Shown here in pieces: positions 1 through 8,255 of a stretch of DNA of 64,000 bases; the stretch's first letter is position 1; each line of letters starts with the position of its first letter. This DNA comes from an uncultured Pseudoflavonifractor sp. (GTDB lineage Bacteria > Bacillota > Clostridia > Oscillospirales > Oscillospiraceae): contig NZ_CALXGI010000010.1 of the NCBI RefSeq assembly GCF_944387805.1, forward strand, positions 1-64,000, in the 5' to 3' direction. Both the position numbers and the translations under genes were made by a program. The notes beneath the pieces were generated by a model. The model searched no databases, was not told the origin of the DNA, and saw only the letters and a list, made by a program, of their open reading frames with translations.

Positions 1-1413
1 GACGGCGAGAGCGTGGTGCTCAAGGGCACCGTGGGGGAGCAGTGGGTCACCAAGATTGACAAGGTCATCGAGACCTACACCAAGGCCGACGGCACTGCCC
101 TCACGGCAGAGGATTTCACCAGCCGCAAGGATACCTTCATCGACCTGAAAACCAAGGCCGAACCGGACACCAACTTCGCCTGCTTTGTCCCGGTTGATGT
201 GCGCCTCACTGTGAACACCGCCTGGGGCGATGTGCTCCATGTGAACGACCCCGCCTCCGAGCACGGATACGGCGACTACCTGATCTGCCCCAACAAGGAC
301 GGCGCGCCCGACTTCTCCGATGTCTGGGTGGTCAACGGCCGGCAGTTTGTGACAAACTATGATACCAGCCGGGCCCCCGTGGTGGGCAGCGTGGCCGCCG
401 TTGAGAAGTACGGCAACCTGGACCTGGATATCAAACCCGCAGCCCTCTATGCCGCCGGCCTGGAGCTGGGCGATGTGCTGGATGTGACGGTTAACGGAGT
501 GAGTCTGGAGATCCCCTTCTGCACCGCGTACAGCGACGTCAACACCGGCGAAAACGTGGTGCGGGACAACCAGGAGAGCGACATCCTGGTTATCGCCATC
601 AACATGGGCGACTTCGCCGGCACTTACGGCGTGGAGGAGGGCGACGTGGTCTCCTTCACGCTGGCCGAGAAGGCCGGCTACCTGGGCCAGTACCAGGCCC
701 ATCAGCTCCAGCGCACCAATGAGCGGAGCGACTACGCCTCTGACGAGGTGTTTGCCAACTTCCGCCCCATTGTTTTGGGGAACATCGCCGAGGGCGTTCT
801 CTACCGTACCAGCAGCCCCGTGAACCCTGAGATCGGCCGCGCCTCCTATGCCGACGATCTGCTTGAGAAGGCCGGCGTCAAGACCGTTGTCAATCTGGCC
901 GACAGTGACGAGGCCATCCAGGGCTACTTTGCCGCCGAGGGCTTTGACTCCCCTTACTACAAGAGCCTGTATGAGGCGGGCAATGTGATTGCCCTCAACA
1001 TGGGCGTGGATTACAAGTCCCAGGATTTCCAGAGCAAGCTCAAGACCGGCCTGGAGTTCATCATCGCCCACGAGGGGCCCTATGCCATCCACTGCAACGA
1101 GGGCAAGGATCGGGCAGGCTTCACTGCCATCCTGCTGGAAGCCCTGATGGGCGCCTCTCAGGATGAGATTGTGGCCGACTACATGGTCTCCTATGAGAAC
1201 TACTACCATGTGGAGAAGGGCTCCGAGCAGTACAGCCTTATCTCCCAGGTGGCTGTGGGCATGCTCCGCGACCTGGCGGGTCTGGAGAAGGACGCCGACC
1301 TCTCTGAGATAGATCTGCAGAAGGCCGCAGAGAGCTATCTGACCGGCATCGGCCTTACCGCCGACCAGATCTCCGCCCTCACCGCACGGCTGTCCACCCC
1401 GATTGCCGGCTGA
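1..1413 (+). CDS. Tyrosine-phosphatase family protein, 5' end outside window
   Basis: The reading frame is open to the first base, so the start and any signal peptide lie to the left. The C-terminal 220 residues form a protein-tyrosine/dual-specificity phosphatase domain. It opens with a YRTSSP segment and has the CX5R P-loop HCNEGKDRAG, encoded near 1090-1119, with the nucleophile Cys and phosphate-binding Arg present. The form with K-D-R in the loop resembles secreted IphP-like phosphatases that act on phosphotyrosine or phosphoinositides. The preceding 250 residues look like two beta-rich domains of about 100 residues (SAM hydroxide adenosyltransferase-like fold is possible, not proven). 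Secretion is inferred from the family only. A strong hairpin terminator follows the stop. Phosphatase call sure; substrate unknown. Confidence 0.85.
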   Translation, partial: DGESVVLKGTVGEQWVTKIDKVIETYTKADGTALTAEDFTSRKDTFIDLKTKAEPDTNFACFVPVDVRLTVNTAWGDVLHVNDPASEHGYGDYLICPNKDGAPDFSDVWVVNGRQFVTNYDTSRAPVVGSVAAVEKYGNLDLDIKPAALYAAGLELGDVLDVTVNGVSLEIPFCTAYSDVNTGENVVRDNQESDILVIAINMGDFAGTYGVEEGDVVSFTLAEKAGYLGQYQAHQLQRTNERSDYASDEVFANFRPIVLGNIAEGVLYRTSSPVNPEIGRASYADDLLEKAGVKTVVNLADSDEAIQGYFAAEGFDSPYYKSLYEAGNVIALNMGVDYKSQDFQSKLKTGLEFIIAHEGPYAIHCNEGKDRAGFTAILLEALMGASQDEIVADYMVSYENYYHVEKGSEQYSLISQVAVGMLRDLAGLEKDADLSEIDLQKAAESYLTGIGLTADQISALTARLSTPIAG

Positions 1414-1435
1414 GCCTGCGCCGGCCCGGCTGCAT

Positions 1436-1492
1436 AAAAAATACCGGCCCCCGGAGACCATTGCAGGTTCTCCGGGGGCTGGTATTTTGCTG
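1436..1492. terminator. Bidirectional terminator hairpin between convergent genes
   Basis: A 17-bp stem with one G-T wobble (arms near 1441-1457 and 1471-1487) is flanked by an A run on the left and TTTT on the right, so it can stop transcription from both the phosphatase gene and mtaB. Confidence 0.85.
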
Positions 1493-1548
1493 CTGGTGCT
1501 TCCAAAGCGGCACAGCCGAGAGGGACGGAGCGGGGCGCGCCCGGATGG

Positions 1549-2853
1549 TCAGAGCACCTGGCCCAACAGGCCGTCTCCATAGAGCGCTGTAATTTTTACA
1601 TCTCGGATTACATTATGTAATGCCTCTCCCCGGGCCATAACCTCCACATAGTTGGGGGCGTGACCGCGCCAGAGGCCGTCCTTCTCCTCCTCAAAGAGGA
1701 CGGGGAGGGAGACGCCCACCCACTGCTCCAGATAGGCGGCCTTAAGCCGGGCGGCCAACTGGCCCGCCCGGGCGGCCCGATCCTCCTTGACGGCATTGGA
1801 TACCTGGCCGTCCATCCTGGCCGCCGGGGTGCCGGTGCGGCGGGAGTAGGGGAAGATGTGCATGGCGGAGAAGGCGCATTTTTCCACAAATTCCAGGGTG
1901 GATGTGAATTCCTCCTCGGTCTCACCGGGGAAGCCCACAATCAAATCCGTGGTGATGGCGGGGCGATCAAAGAATCCTCGGAGTAATGTAACGCTCTGAT
2001 AATACCGTGCGGTATCGTATTTCCGGTTCATCCGCTTGAGAACCGTGTCGCAGCCACTCTGCATGGACAGGTGGAAATGGGGACACAGATTGGGCAGAGC
2101 GGCGGCGCGGCGGCAGAAATCCTCCGTGATGGTGCGGGGCTCCAGGCTGCCCAGCCGCACCCGCAGCTCGGGTACAGCGCGGCAGATGCCCTCCACCAGG
2201 TCGATGAGGCTGGTGCCGTCCTTGAAGTCATGGCCCCAGGAGGAGATCTCAATGCCGGTGAGGACAATCTCCCGATAGCCGTCCCGTGCCAGCTTCTCCG
2301 CCTGCTCCACGGCGGCGGAGAGGGGCAGAGAACGCACCGGTCCCCGGGCGTAGGGGATGATACAGTAGGTGCAGAAGTTGACGCAGCCGTCCTCCACCTT
2401 GAGCATGGCCCGGGTGCGGCCCTCCAGGCCGCCGGCGGGCAGCTGCTCAAAGCTGCGGTGGGTCATGATGTTGTCCACCAGCATCTCGGGGACCAGCTCC
2501 GCCTCTGCCCTGACCAGGCCGGAGAGCCGCTCCACCTCGTTGAGAAAGCCCAGCCGGTCGCCGGTGCCGGAGACCAGATCCACCCCCAGAGCGGCCACGT
2601 CGTCGGGCGCGGTCTGGGCGTAGCACCCGCAGACCGCCACCACCGCCGCCGGATTGCGCTTTTTGGCCCGGCGGATGGCGTTGCGGGACTTCCGGTCGCT
2701 CACCGCGGTGACGGTACAGGTATTGATGATGTAGGCGTCGGCCTCGTCCTCGAAGGAGACCAGAGTGTGGCCCCGGCGGAGCAGCTCAGCCTCCAGAGCC
2801 TGGGTCTCGTACTGGTTGACCTTGCAGCCAAGGGTGTAAATTGCATATCGCAT
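1549..2853 (-). CDS. mtaB: tRNA (N6-threonylcarbamoyladenosine-37-C2) methylthiotransferase MtaB
   Basis: MtaB is a radical-SAM methylthiotransferase that converts t6A37 to ms2t6A in ANN-decoding tRNAs. The 434-residue protein has the full family layout. An N-terminal UPF0004 domain carries cluster cysteines at Cys10, Cys46 and Cys77 (YTLGCKVNQYE and NTCTVT motifs). The radical-SAM motif GCVNFCTYC holds Cys157, Cys161 and Cys164, and a C-terminal TRAM-like tail follows. The KVNQYE variant and overall length favour MtaB over MiaB or RimO. I chose the ATG at 2853 over an upstream TTG at 2868 because TGAGAGG lies seven bases before it and the protein then begins MRYAIYTLGC, as in the family. It is transcribed alone. 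Confidence 0.95.
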   Translation of the reverse strand: MRYAIYTLGCKVNQYETQALEAELLRRGHTLVSFEDEADAYIINTCTVTAVSDRKSRNAIRRAKKRNPAAVVAVCGCYAQTAPDDVAALGVDLVSGTGDRLGFLNEVERLSGLVRAEAELVPEMLVDNIMTHRSFEQLPAGGLEGRTRAMLKVEDGCVNFCTYCIIPYARGPVRSLPLSAAVEQAEKLARDGYREIVLTGIEISSWGHDFKDGTSLIDLVEGICRAVPELRVRLGSLEPRTITEDFCRRAAALPNLCPHFHLSMQSGCDTVLKRMNRKYDTARYYQSVTLLRGFFDRPAITTDLIVGFPGETEEEFTSTLEFVEKCAFSAMHIFPYSRRTGTPAARMDGQVSNAVKEDRAARAGQLAARLKAAYLEQWVGVSLPVLFEEEKDGLWRGHAPNYVEVMARGEALHNVIRDVKITALYGDGLLGQVL

Positions 2854-2937
2854 GGTTATCCCTCTCAAGATTCCGGCTCTCCGGCCTTTCTAACTCTGGT
2901 GCAAACGGCGAAAATATCGGAGAAACGGAATTTATGT

Positions 2938-2965
2938 TTGTAATTTTCGGGGGTGGTGCTATAAT
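2938..2965 (+). promoter_or_regulatory. SigA-type promoter for the HPr-like gene
   Basis: TTGTAA and a perfect TATAAT are separated by 16 bases, about 95 bases upstream of the HPr-like start codon. Confidence 0.55.
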
Positions 2966-3060
2966 GGTAGCGGATTCCGTAAGCAGAATCTGCCGTTCAG
3001 ACTATTTTATCAGTCCGGCGGCGGATTGTACAGACCAAAAGCACAGGAGGCAAAAATACC

Positions 3061-3306
3061 ATGCAGACCTTTTTTGTTTCGCTCACTTCCATCTCTGATG
3101 TAAAGAAGTTCGTGGACGCGGCTACCCGCTGCGCCGCTGAGATTGACGTGCTGTCCGGCCGCTATGTGATCAACGCCAAGTCCATCATGGGCCTGTTCTC
3201 CCTGGATCTGGCCAAGCCCGTGAAGGTGGAGTTCCACGGCACTGACGCCGGGAGCGAGGCCTTCCGCAAGGACATCGCCGCACTCATCGCGGAGGACGGG
3301 GAGTAA
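3061..3306 (+). CDS. HPr-like protein lacking the phosphorylatable histidine
   Basis: This 81-residue protein has the length and fold pattern of HPr, the phosphocarrier of the sugar PTS. The active-site region where HPr has a GxHxRPA motif reads ISDVKKFVD, with no histidine, so it cannot carry phosphate from enzyme I. The regulatory-serine region is kept: NAKSIMGLFSLDL, with Ser41 at the place of HPr Ser46. This is the signature of Crh-like regulators, which are phosphorylated by HPr kinase and act with CcpA. AGGAGG lies nine bases before the ATG, and a terminator follows. A genuine HPr with His15 and Ser46 is encoded at 30826-31092, so this is a second, non-catalytic paralogue. The regulatory role is inference. 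Confidence 0.75.
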   Translation: MQTFFVSLTSISDVKKFVDAATRCAAEIDVLSGRYVINAKSIMGLFSLDLAKPVKVEFHGTDAGSEAFRKDIAALIAEDGE

Positions 3307-3365
3307 TCCCCAGCCTCCGGAGCCGCTCCGCGCTCTGCTTCCGCAGGGATGCCGGAGCCGACCGG

Positions 3366-3397
3366 GCGGAGCCCCCAACATGGGGACTCCGCTTTTT
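3366..3397 (+). terminator. Rho-independent terminator after the HPr-like gene
   Basis: Arms GCGGAG-N-CCCC and GGGG-N-CTCCGC enclose a five-base loop and are followed at once by TTTTT. Confidence 0.85.
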
Positions 3398-3424
3398 GAT
3401 AACAATAACAGAGGAGGCGGAGGA

Positions 3425-4003
3425 ATGGCCTACAACTTTTTCGCCTATATCGCCCGGATGAAATATATCAGCCGGTGGGGGCTCATGCGCAATGCGGTGC
3501 AGGAGAACATCCAGGAGCACTCCCACATGGTGGCGGTGCTCGCCCATACGCTAGCGGTCATCCGCCGGGACGTGCTGGGCGTGGACTGCGATCCGGGCGC
3601 TGCCGCCGTGGCGGCCCTGTACCACGACGCGCCTGAGATTTTTACCGGAGACCTTCCCACCCCTGTGAAGTACTACAACCCCGAGATCCGGGACGCCTAT
3701 AAAGCAGTGGAGGCGGTGTCGGCGGACAAGCTGCTGTCCATGTTGCCGCCTGAGCTGCGCCCCGCCTACGCCCCCTGGCTGAGGGAGGACTACGACCCGT
3801 CCCTCCATGGGCTGGTAAAGGCGGCGGATAAGCTCTCCGCCCACATCAAGTGCGTGGAAGAGGTCAAGGCAGGCAACAATGAGTTCCGCCAGGCCGCCGG
3901 GCAGACACTGGAGGCCGTGGAGGCCATGGGCTTGCCGGAGGTGGACTATTTTATTGAGCATTTCCTGCCCGCGTTCGGGCTTACACTGGATGAACTGCAA
4001 TAA
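3425..4003 (+). CDS. YfbR-like HD-domain 5'-deoxynucleotidase
   Basis: The 192-residue protein aligns along its whole length with YfbR, which removes the 5' phosphate from deoxyribonucleoside monophosphates using a divalent metal. Family blocks are all present: RWGLMRN near the start, the metal ligand His in QEHS, the HD pair in LYHDAPE, then TGDLPTPVKYYN, and a C-terminal VKAADKLSAHIKC helix carrying the last acidic ligand. The ATG follows GAGGAGGCGGAGGA directly. The in-frame GTG-led extension further upstream overlaps the preceding terminator and is not family-like. It lies 21 bases upstream of the ACT-domain gene and may be co-transcribed with it. A housekeeping nucleotide-pool role is likely. 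Confidence 0.9.
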   Translation: MAYNFFAYIARMKYISRWGLMRNAVQENIQEHSHMVAVLAHTLAVIRRDVLGVDCDPGAAAVAALYHDAPEIFTGDLPTPVKYYNPEIRDAYKAVEAVSADKLLSMLPPELRPAYAPWLREDYDPSLHGLVKAADKLSAHIKCVEEVKAGNNEFRQAAGQTLEAVEAMGLPEVDYFIEHFLPAFGLTLDELQ

Positions 4004-4024
4004 TTGAGAGAGGTTGTGAAGCAA

Positions 4025-4294
4025 ATGCGAGCCATCGTCACCGTCATCGGCAAGGACCAGGTGGGTATCATCGCCTCGGTCTGCGCTCTGCTCTCCGAGC
4101 ACAACGTCAATGTTCTGGACATCAGCCAGACCATTCTCCAGGGGTACTTCACCATGATCATGCTGGTGGACGCCTCCCAGACCACTGTCCCCTTCGCCCA
4201 GCTGGTCACGAACCTGGAGCAGGCCGGCAAGGAGAAGGGTGTGGTCATCCACGCCCAGCGGGAAGAGATCTTCAACGCCATGCATACCATTTGA
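4025..4294 (+). CDS. ACT-domain protein (UPF0237 family)
   Basis: A single ACT domain fills the 89-residue protein, starting [17 protein letters not shown] and continuing with the typical N-V-N-V-L-D-I-S-Q strand. ACT domains bind small ligands, usually amino acids. UPF0237 members are stand-alone ACT proteins almost always encoded next to a UPF0210 gene, which is the case here: the next ATG lies ten bases after this stop. I prefer the ATG at 4025, 11 bases after a GAGAGAGG site; a GTG three codons upstream is too close to that site. The ligand is unknown. A regulatory or chaperone-like role for the UPF0210 partner is inference from gene linkage. Confidence 0.9.
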   Translation: MRAIVTVIGKDQVGIIASVCALLSEHNVNVLDISQTILQGYFTMIMLVDASQTTVPFAQLVTNLEQAGKEKGVVIHAQREEIFNAMHTI

Positions 4295-4304
4295 GGTGCC
4301 CGCC

Positions 4305-5663
4305 ATGCTGAATCAACACGACATTCTGTCCACCATCAACATGATCAACCAGCAGCACCTGGATATCCGTACCATCACCATGGGTATCTCCCTGCTGGAC
4401 TGTGCCGACCCCGACCCCAGGGCCGCCTGCCGGAAGATTTATGACAAGATCACCCGCCGGGCGGAGAAGCTGGTGTCCACCGGCGAGGACATCGAGCGGG
4501 AGTTCGGCATTCCCATCGTCAACAAGCGCATCTCGGTGACCCCCATGGCCCTGGTGGCGGGCGCCTCCGAGACCGAGGACTTCGTCCCCTTCGCCAAGGC
4601 CATGGACGACGCGGCCAAGGCGGTGGGCGTCAACTTCATCGGCGGCTTCTCTGCCCTGGTGCAGAAGGGCGCCACCTCGGGCGACCGGCGGCTCATCGCC
4701 TCCATCCCCGAGGCCCTGGCCACCACCGACTTCGTCTGCTCTTCCGTCAACGTGGGCTCCACCAAGGCGGGCATCAATATGGACGCGGTGGCCGAGATGG
4801 GCCGCATCATCAAGGCTACGGCGGAGCGTACCGCCGACCGGGGCGGCTTCGGCTGCGCCAAGCTGGTGGTGTTCTGCAACGCGGTGGAGGACAACCCCTT
4901 CATGGCCGGCGCCTTCCACGGCGTGGGCGAGGGTGACTGCGTCATCAACGTGGGCGTGTCCGGCCCCGGCGTGGTCTACCACGCCCTCCAGGACGTGAAG
5001 GGCCAGCCCTTCGATGTGGTGGCCGAGACCATCAAGAAGACCGCCTTCCGCATCACCCGTATGGGCCAGCTGGTGGCCCAGGAGGCCAGCCGCCGGCTGG
5101 ACGTGCCCTTCGGCATCGTGGACCTGTCCCTGGCCCCCACCCCCGCCATCGGCGACTCTGTGGCCCGCATCCTGGAGGAGATGGGCCTGGAGGTCTGCGG
5201 CACCCACGGCACCACCGCCGCCCTGGCGCTCCTCAACGACGCCGTCAAGAAGGGCGGCGTTATGGCCTCCTCCCATGTGGGCGGCCTGAGCGGCGCCTTT
5301 ATCCCCGTCAGCGAGGATGAGGGCATGATCGCCGCCGCCGCCTCCGGCGCCCTCCACCTGGACAAGCTGGAGGCTATGACCTGTGTCTGTTCCGTGGGCC
5401 TGGACATGATCGCCGTCCCCGGCGACACCAGCGCCGAGACCATCTCCGCCATCATCGCCGACGAGGCCGCCATCGGCATGGTCAATTCCAAGACCACCGC
5501 TGTGCGCATCATCCCCGGCCCCGACACCAAGGTGGGCGACACTGTGGAGTTCGGCGGTCTGCTGGGCTCCGCGCCGGTGATGCCGGTGCACCCCTTCGGC
5601 TCGGAGAAGTTCGTCCAGCGCGGCGGCCGGATTCCGGCTCCCATGCAGAGCCTGAAGAACTGA
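4305..5663 (+). CDS. UPF0210 / PFL-like family protein
   Basis: The 452-residue protein belongs to the UPF0210 (DUF711) family. It begins [20 protein letters not shown] and has a glycine-rich barrel with motifs such as [10 protein letters not shown] and [10 protein letters not shown]. The fold is related to the pyruvate formate-lyase/ribonucleotide reductase superfamily, but I see no radical glycine motif and the reaction is not established. GAGGT, overlapping the stop of the ACT gene, gives a seven-base spacing to the ATG, so the two genes are translationally close and form one operon. The last 39 bases, including the stop, are repeated downstream at 5818-5856 with three changes, all synonymous, across a 154-base hairpin element. 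Confidence 0.9.
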   Translation: MLNQHDILSTINMINQQHLDIRTITMGISLLDCADPDPRAACRKIYDKITRRAEKLVSTGEDIEREFGIPIVNKRISVTPMALVAGASETEDFVPFAKAMDDAAKAVGVNFIGGFSALVQKGATSGDRRLIASIPEALATTDFVCSSVNVGSTKAGINMDAVAEMGRIIKATAERTADRGGFGCAKLVVFCNAVEDNPFMAGAFHGVGEGDCVINVGVSGPGVVYHALQDVKGQPFDVVAETIKKTAFRITRMGQLVAQEASRRLDVPFGIVDLSLAPTPAIGDSVARILEEMGLEVCGTHGTTAALALLNDAVKKGGVMASSHVGGLSGAFIPVSEDEGMIAAAASGALHLDKLEAMTCVCSVGLDMIAVPGDTSAETISAIIADEAAIGMVNSKTTAVRIIPGPDTKVGDTVEFGGLLGSAPVMPVHPFGSEKFVQRGGRIPAPMQSLKN

Positions 5664-5856
5664 GACGGCCGCCGCGGGGCCCCATCAAGGATGGGGCGGT
5701 GCTTGCGCCGTACAAGCGTTTTCCCCGGAGGGGAAAACCTTGGCGCAGGCGGAATTCACTTCCGCCGAGCATGTGAAATGAATTCAGGGTTCCCGGCCGG
5801 GCAAGCCCGGCAGGGATGGCCGTATCCCGGCCCCCATGCAGAGCCTGAAGAACTGA
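5625..5856 (+). repeat. Hairpin element A flanked by a duplicated gene 3' end
   Basis: A 39-base direct repeat (5625-5663, the coding end of the UPF0210 gene, and 5818-5856) encloses 154 bases made of stem-loops. The loops are GCCCCATC/GATGGGGC at 5679-5697, CAAGCGTTTTCCCC with its partner ending AAAACCTTG at 5713-5742, GGCGGAA-ttcac-TTCCGCC at 5748-5766, and a GC-rich hairpin around 5791-5816 next to the second copy. The copies differ at three third-codon positions only and would encode the same peptide end. The second and third stem-loops recur in element B after pgi. The gene's apparent own terminator (5881-5927) lies after the second copy, so the downstream copy probably marks the original gene end. 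Confidence 0.8.
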
Positions 5857-5880
5857 AGAAACAACCCGCTCTAACGGGAT

Positions 5881-5927
5881 GCACTCCGGCGCGGCGCTGA
5901 AAATGCTCCGCGCCGGAGTGCTATTTT
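5881..5927 (+). terminator. Terminator of the ACT-UPF0210 operon
   Basis: A perfect 14-bp stem (GCACTCCGGCGCGG and its complement) with a 13-base loop is followed by TATTTT. It lies downstream of the duplicated gene tail. Confidence 0.85.
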
Positions 5928-5929
5928 CA

Positions 5930-5955
5930 GCTCATTTTCCTCTAGGAAAATGAGC
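5930..5955. other. Short inverted repeat upstream of pgi
   Basis: GCTCATTTTCC, a four-base loop TCTA and the exact complement make an 11-bp hairpin about 65 bases before the pgi start. It could be part of the preceding terminator region or a 5' leader structure of pgi; no clear promoter could be placed here. Confidence 0.5.
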
Positions 5956-6019
5956 CGGTTTGGTGTATACTTTTGCCACTGGGAAATCCCATGTGATACT
6001 GATGAGGAGGCTGTTTGAT

Positions 6020-7354
6020 ATGCCCAAGGTTGACGCATCCAACGCGCTGAGTTTCCTGCCCGAAAACTGGCTGACTGGCCGGGAGGCCGCTCTGGCCGAG
6101 GCCCATGCCATGCTCCAGGAGGGCCGTGGCCCCGGCTCCGATTTCCTGGGCTGGGTCCACCTGCCCGAGAACTACGACAAGGAGGAGTACGCCCGCATCA
6201 AGGCCGCCGCGGCCAAGATCCGCTCCGACTCCCAGGCCCTGGTGGTCATCGGCATCGGCGGTTCCTATCTGGGCGCCCGCGCCGTCATCGAGCTGCTGGC
6301 CTCTCCCAACTATAACCTGTGCAAGAAGGACGGCCCCGAAATCTACTTCGTGGGCAACGGCCTGTCCACCGACGCCATGCTGGAAGTGATGGAGCAGCTC
6401 AAGGGCAAGGACTGGTCCATCAACGTCATCTCCAAGTCCGGCACCACCACCGAGCCCGCCGTGGCTTTCCGCATCTTCAAGGCTCTGCTGGAGGAGAAGT
6501 ACGGTAAGGAGGGCGCCAAGGGCCGCATTTACGCCACTACTGACGCCCACAAGGGCGCCCTGAAGGGCCTGGCCGACGCCGAGGGCTATGAAGAGTTTGT
6601 GGTGCCCGACAACGTAGGCGGCCGTTACTCCGTTCTCACTGCCGTGGGCCTGCTGCCCATTGCTGTGGCCGGTATCGATATCGACGCCATGATGGGCGGC
6701 GCGCACAAGGCCATGGAGGTCATGGCCAAGCCCGGCCTGGACAATCCCGCCTGGCAGTACGCCGCCGCCCGCAACAGCCTGTATGCCGGCGGCAAGAAGA
6801 TTGAGCTGCTGGCCTGCTATGAGCCCTCCTTCCGCTTCTTTGCCGAGTGGTGGAAGCAGCTCTACGGTGAGAGCGAGGGCAAGGAGGGCAAGGGTATCTT
6901 CCCCGCCAGCGTGGAGTTCACCGCTGATCTGCACTCCATGGGCCAGTATATCCAGGAGGGCGAGCGCCACCTGTTTGAGACCGTAGTCCGCTTTGCTGAG
7001 TGCGACGGTGAGATCACCATCCCCAACGATCCCGATAACGTGGACGGCCTGAACTTCCTCTCCGGCAAGCCCCTGTCCTTTGTGGCCGAGAAGGCCTTCC
7101 AGGGCGTGGTGCTGGCTCATGTGGACGGCGGCGTGCCCAACCTGTCCGTCACTGTGCCCAAGCGCACCCCCCGGGCTGTGGGCCAGCTGATCTACTTCTT
7201 CGAGTACGCCTGCGGCCTGTCCGGCCATCTGCTGAAGGTCAACCCCTTCAACCAGCCCGGCGTGGAGGCCTACAAGAAGAATATGTTCGCCCTGCTGGGC
7301 AAGCCCGGCTATGAGGACCGCAAGGCCGAGCTGGAGGCCCGTCTGAACGGCTGA
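6020..7354 (+). CDS. pgi: Glucose-6-phosphate isomerase
   Basis: Pgi interconverts glucose 6-phosphate and fructose 6-phosphate in the cytoplasm, the second step of glycolysis. The 444-residue length matches the short Firmicute form. Recognisable blocks are [15 protein letters not shown], the phosphate-binding [11 protein letters not shown], the [10 protein letters not shown] loop, the catalytic Glu in SMGQYIQEG, and the C-terminal NQPGVEAYK that carries the ring-opening Lys. GAGGAGG lies nine bases before the chosen ATG; an ATG at 6002 overlaps that site. The fructose PTS operon in this window feeds the same pathway. The last 31 bases are repeated at 7491-7524 with synonymous changes plus one extra Lys codon, behind hairpin element B. 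Confidence 0.97.
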   Translation: MPKVDASNALSFLPENWLTGREAALAEAHAMLQEGRGPGSDFLGWVHLPENYDKEEYARIKAAAAKIRSDSQALVVIGIGGSYLGARAVIELLASPNYNLCKKDGPEIYFVGNGLSTDAMLEVMEQLKGKDWSINVISKSGTTTEPAVAFRIFKALLEEKYGKEGAKGRIYATTDAHKGALKGLADAEGYEEFVVPDNVGGRYSVLTAVGLLPIAVAGIDIDAMMGGAHKAMEVMAKPGLDNPAWQYAAARNSLYAGGKKIELLACYEPSFRFFAEWWKQLYGESEGKEGKGIFPASVEFTADLHSMGQYIQEGERHLFETVVRFAECDGEITIPNDPDNVDGLNFLSGKPLSFVAEKAFQGVVLAHVDGGVPNLSVTVPKRTPRAVGQLIYFFEYACGLSGHLLKVNPFNQPGVEAYKKNMFALLGKPGYEDRKAELEARLNG

Positions 7355-7524
7355 GCCGCATTCGGCCTTGCGAGCGCCGCGGATGCGGCGTCCCAAGCGT
7401 TTTGCGGGGCAAAACCTTGATGCGAGGGCGGATTCACTCCGCCCCGCAGATGGAGGAAACGGGGTCCCCGCGGAATCGGGGATTCCGCGGGGCCGAGCTG
7501 GAGGCCCGCCTGAATAAGGGTTAA
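7324..7524 (+). repeat. Hairpin element B flanked by a duplicated pgi 3' end
   Basis: The pgi tail (7324-7354) recurs at 7491-7524; the second copy reads [14 protein letters not shown] against [13 protein letters not shown]. Between them, 136 bases hold GCCGCAT/ATGCGGC arms (7355-7389), the CAAGCGTTTTGC hairpin whose partner ends AAAACCTTG (7394-7419), GGGCGGA-ttcac-TCCGCCC (7426-7444) and an 11-bp CCCCGCGGAAT hairpin (7466-7492) touching the second copy. The order of stem-loops, the CAAGCGTTTT...AAAACCTTG pair and the TTCAC loop are shared with element A, so the two are related. The pgi terminator lies after the second copy. Confidence 0.8.
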
Positions 7525-7548
7525 AAGGAAAGAATTGTGTCCAAAATG

Positions 7549-7590
7549 ATACTGCCCGGACGGATTTTGCTCCGTCCGGGCAGTATTGGT
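7549..7590 (+). terminator. Terminator of pgi
   Basis: A perfect 16-bp stem with loop TTTTGC lies at 7549-7586. The following T run is weak (TATTGGTT). Confidence 0.7.
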
Positions 7591-7649
7591 TAAGCATGCC
7601 AATGGGGCCCCCTGGAAACATGAAATTTTAGTGAACTTGTGCAAAGCAG

Positions 7650-7678
7650 TTGCAATCTGAGCGGATAAATGGTAACAT
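7650..7678 (+). promoter_or_regulatory. Putative SigA promoter for the P-loop gene
   Basis: TTGCAA and TAACAT with a 17-base spacer lie 52 bases before the start codon. A TATAAT at 7708 is too close to the ribosome site to be the main -10. Confidence 0.4.
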
Positions 7679-7729
7679 AGAGACACAAGGCCGGAGGTGT
7701 TCCGGCGTATAATGTAAGGAGTGATTAAT

Positions 7730-8143
7730 ATGGTGAGAGTGATCATGGGTGTCAAGGGCACCGGCAAGACCAAGCAGATGATCGAGCTCATTAACTCTGC
7801 CGTGCATAGCGAGAACGGAAACGTGGTCTGCATTGAGCGCGGCCCCAAGCTGACCTACGATATTCACTATAAGATCCGCCTGGTGGAGGCGTCCCACTAC
7901 GAGATGAAGTCCTTTGAGTTCATGAAGGGATTCATCAGCGGCCTCTATGCCGGCGACTACGATATTACCCACATCTTCATCGACAGCCTGACCAAGATCG
8001 TTCCCTCCGAGCCCGGCGACGCCGCTGTGGAGGACTTCCTGGACTGGCTCAACACCTTCGGGGAGAAGAACAACATCAAGTTCACCGTCACCATCAGTGC
8101 CGACGCCAGCCTGGCGACCGAGGGCGTGAAGAAATACTTCTAA
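7730..8143 (+). CDS. Small P-loop ATP-binding protein of unknown function
   Basis: The 137-residue protein starts with a beta strand leading straight into a Walker A motif, MVRVIMGVKGTGKTKQM. Near residue 88 the strand THIFIDSL ends in an acidic residue that can serve as Walker B. Nothing is fused to this minimal P-loop core. AAGGAG lies eight bases before the ATG; the nearer upstream GTG overlaps it. It is flanked by a promoter-like sequence and a strong terminator, so it is a single-gene unit. Its GC content and codon use match its neighbours. I do not recognise the family; a kinase-like or regulatory NTPase role would be a guess. Confidence 0.7.
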   Translation: MVRVIMGVKGTGKTKQMIELINSAVHSENGNVVCIERGPKLTYDIHYKIRLVEASHYEMKSFEFMKGFISGLYAGDYDITHIFIDSLTKIVPSEPGDAAVEDFLDWLNTFGEKNNIKFTVTISADASLATEGVKKYF

Positions 8144-8157
8144 GCGTACGCAGGCGC

Positions 8158-8193
8158 AAGCCCCCGGAGGGGAATCCCCTCCGGGGGCTTTTC
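8158..8193 (+). terminator. Strong terminator after the P-loop gene
   Basis: AAGCCCCCGGAGGGG, a three-base loop and the exact complement are followed by TTTTCC. Confidence 0.9.
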
Positions 8194-8255
8194 CGCGGCC
8201 GTGGACCGGTTCGGACACGGCGGTGGCATTATGAAGAGGAAAGAAGGCGCGGAGT

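Noticed and set aside
4272..5591. Long minus-strand frame over the UPF0210 gene
   Set aside because: His/Gly/Ala/Asp-rich shadow of a well-conserved plus-strand protein; no ribosome site.
5942..7621. Long minus-strand frame over pgi
   Set aside because: Shadow of a clear glucose-6-phosphate isomerase gene; no domain, and the frame passes through terminators.
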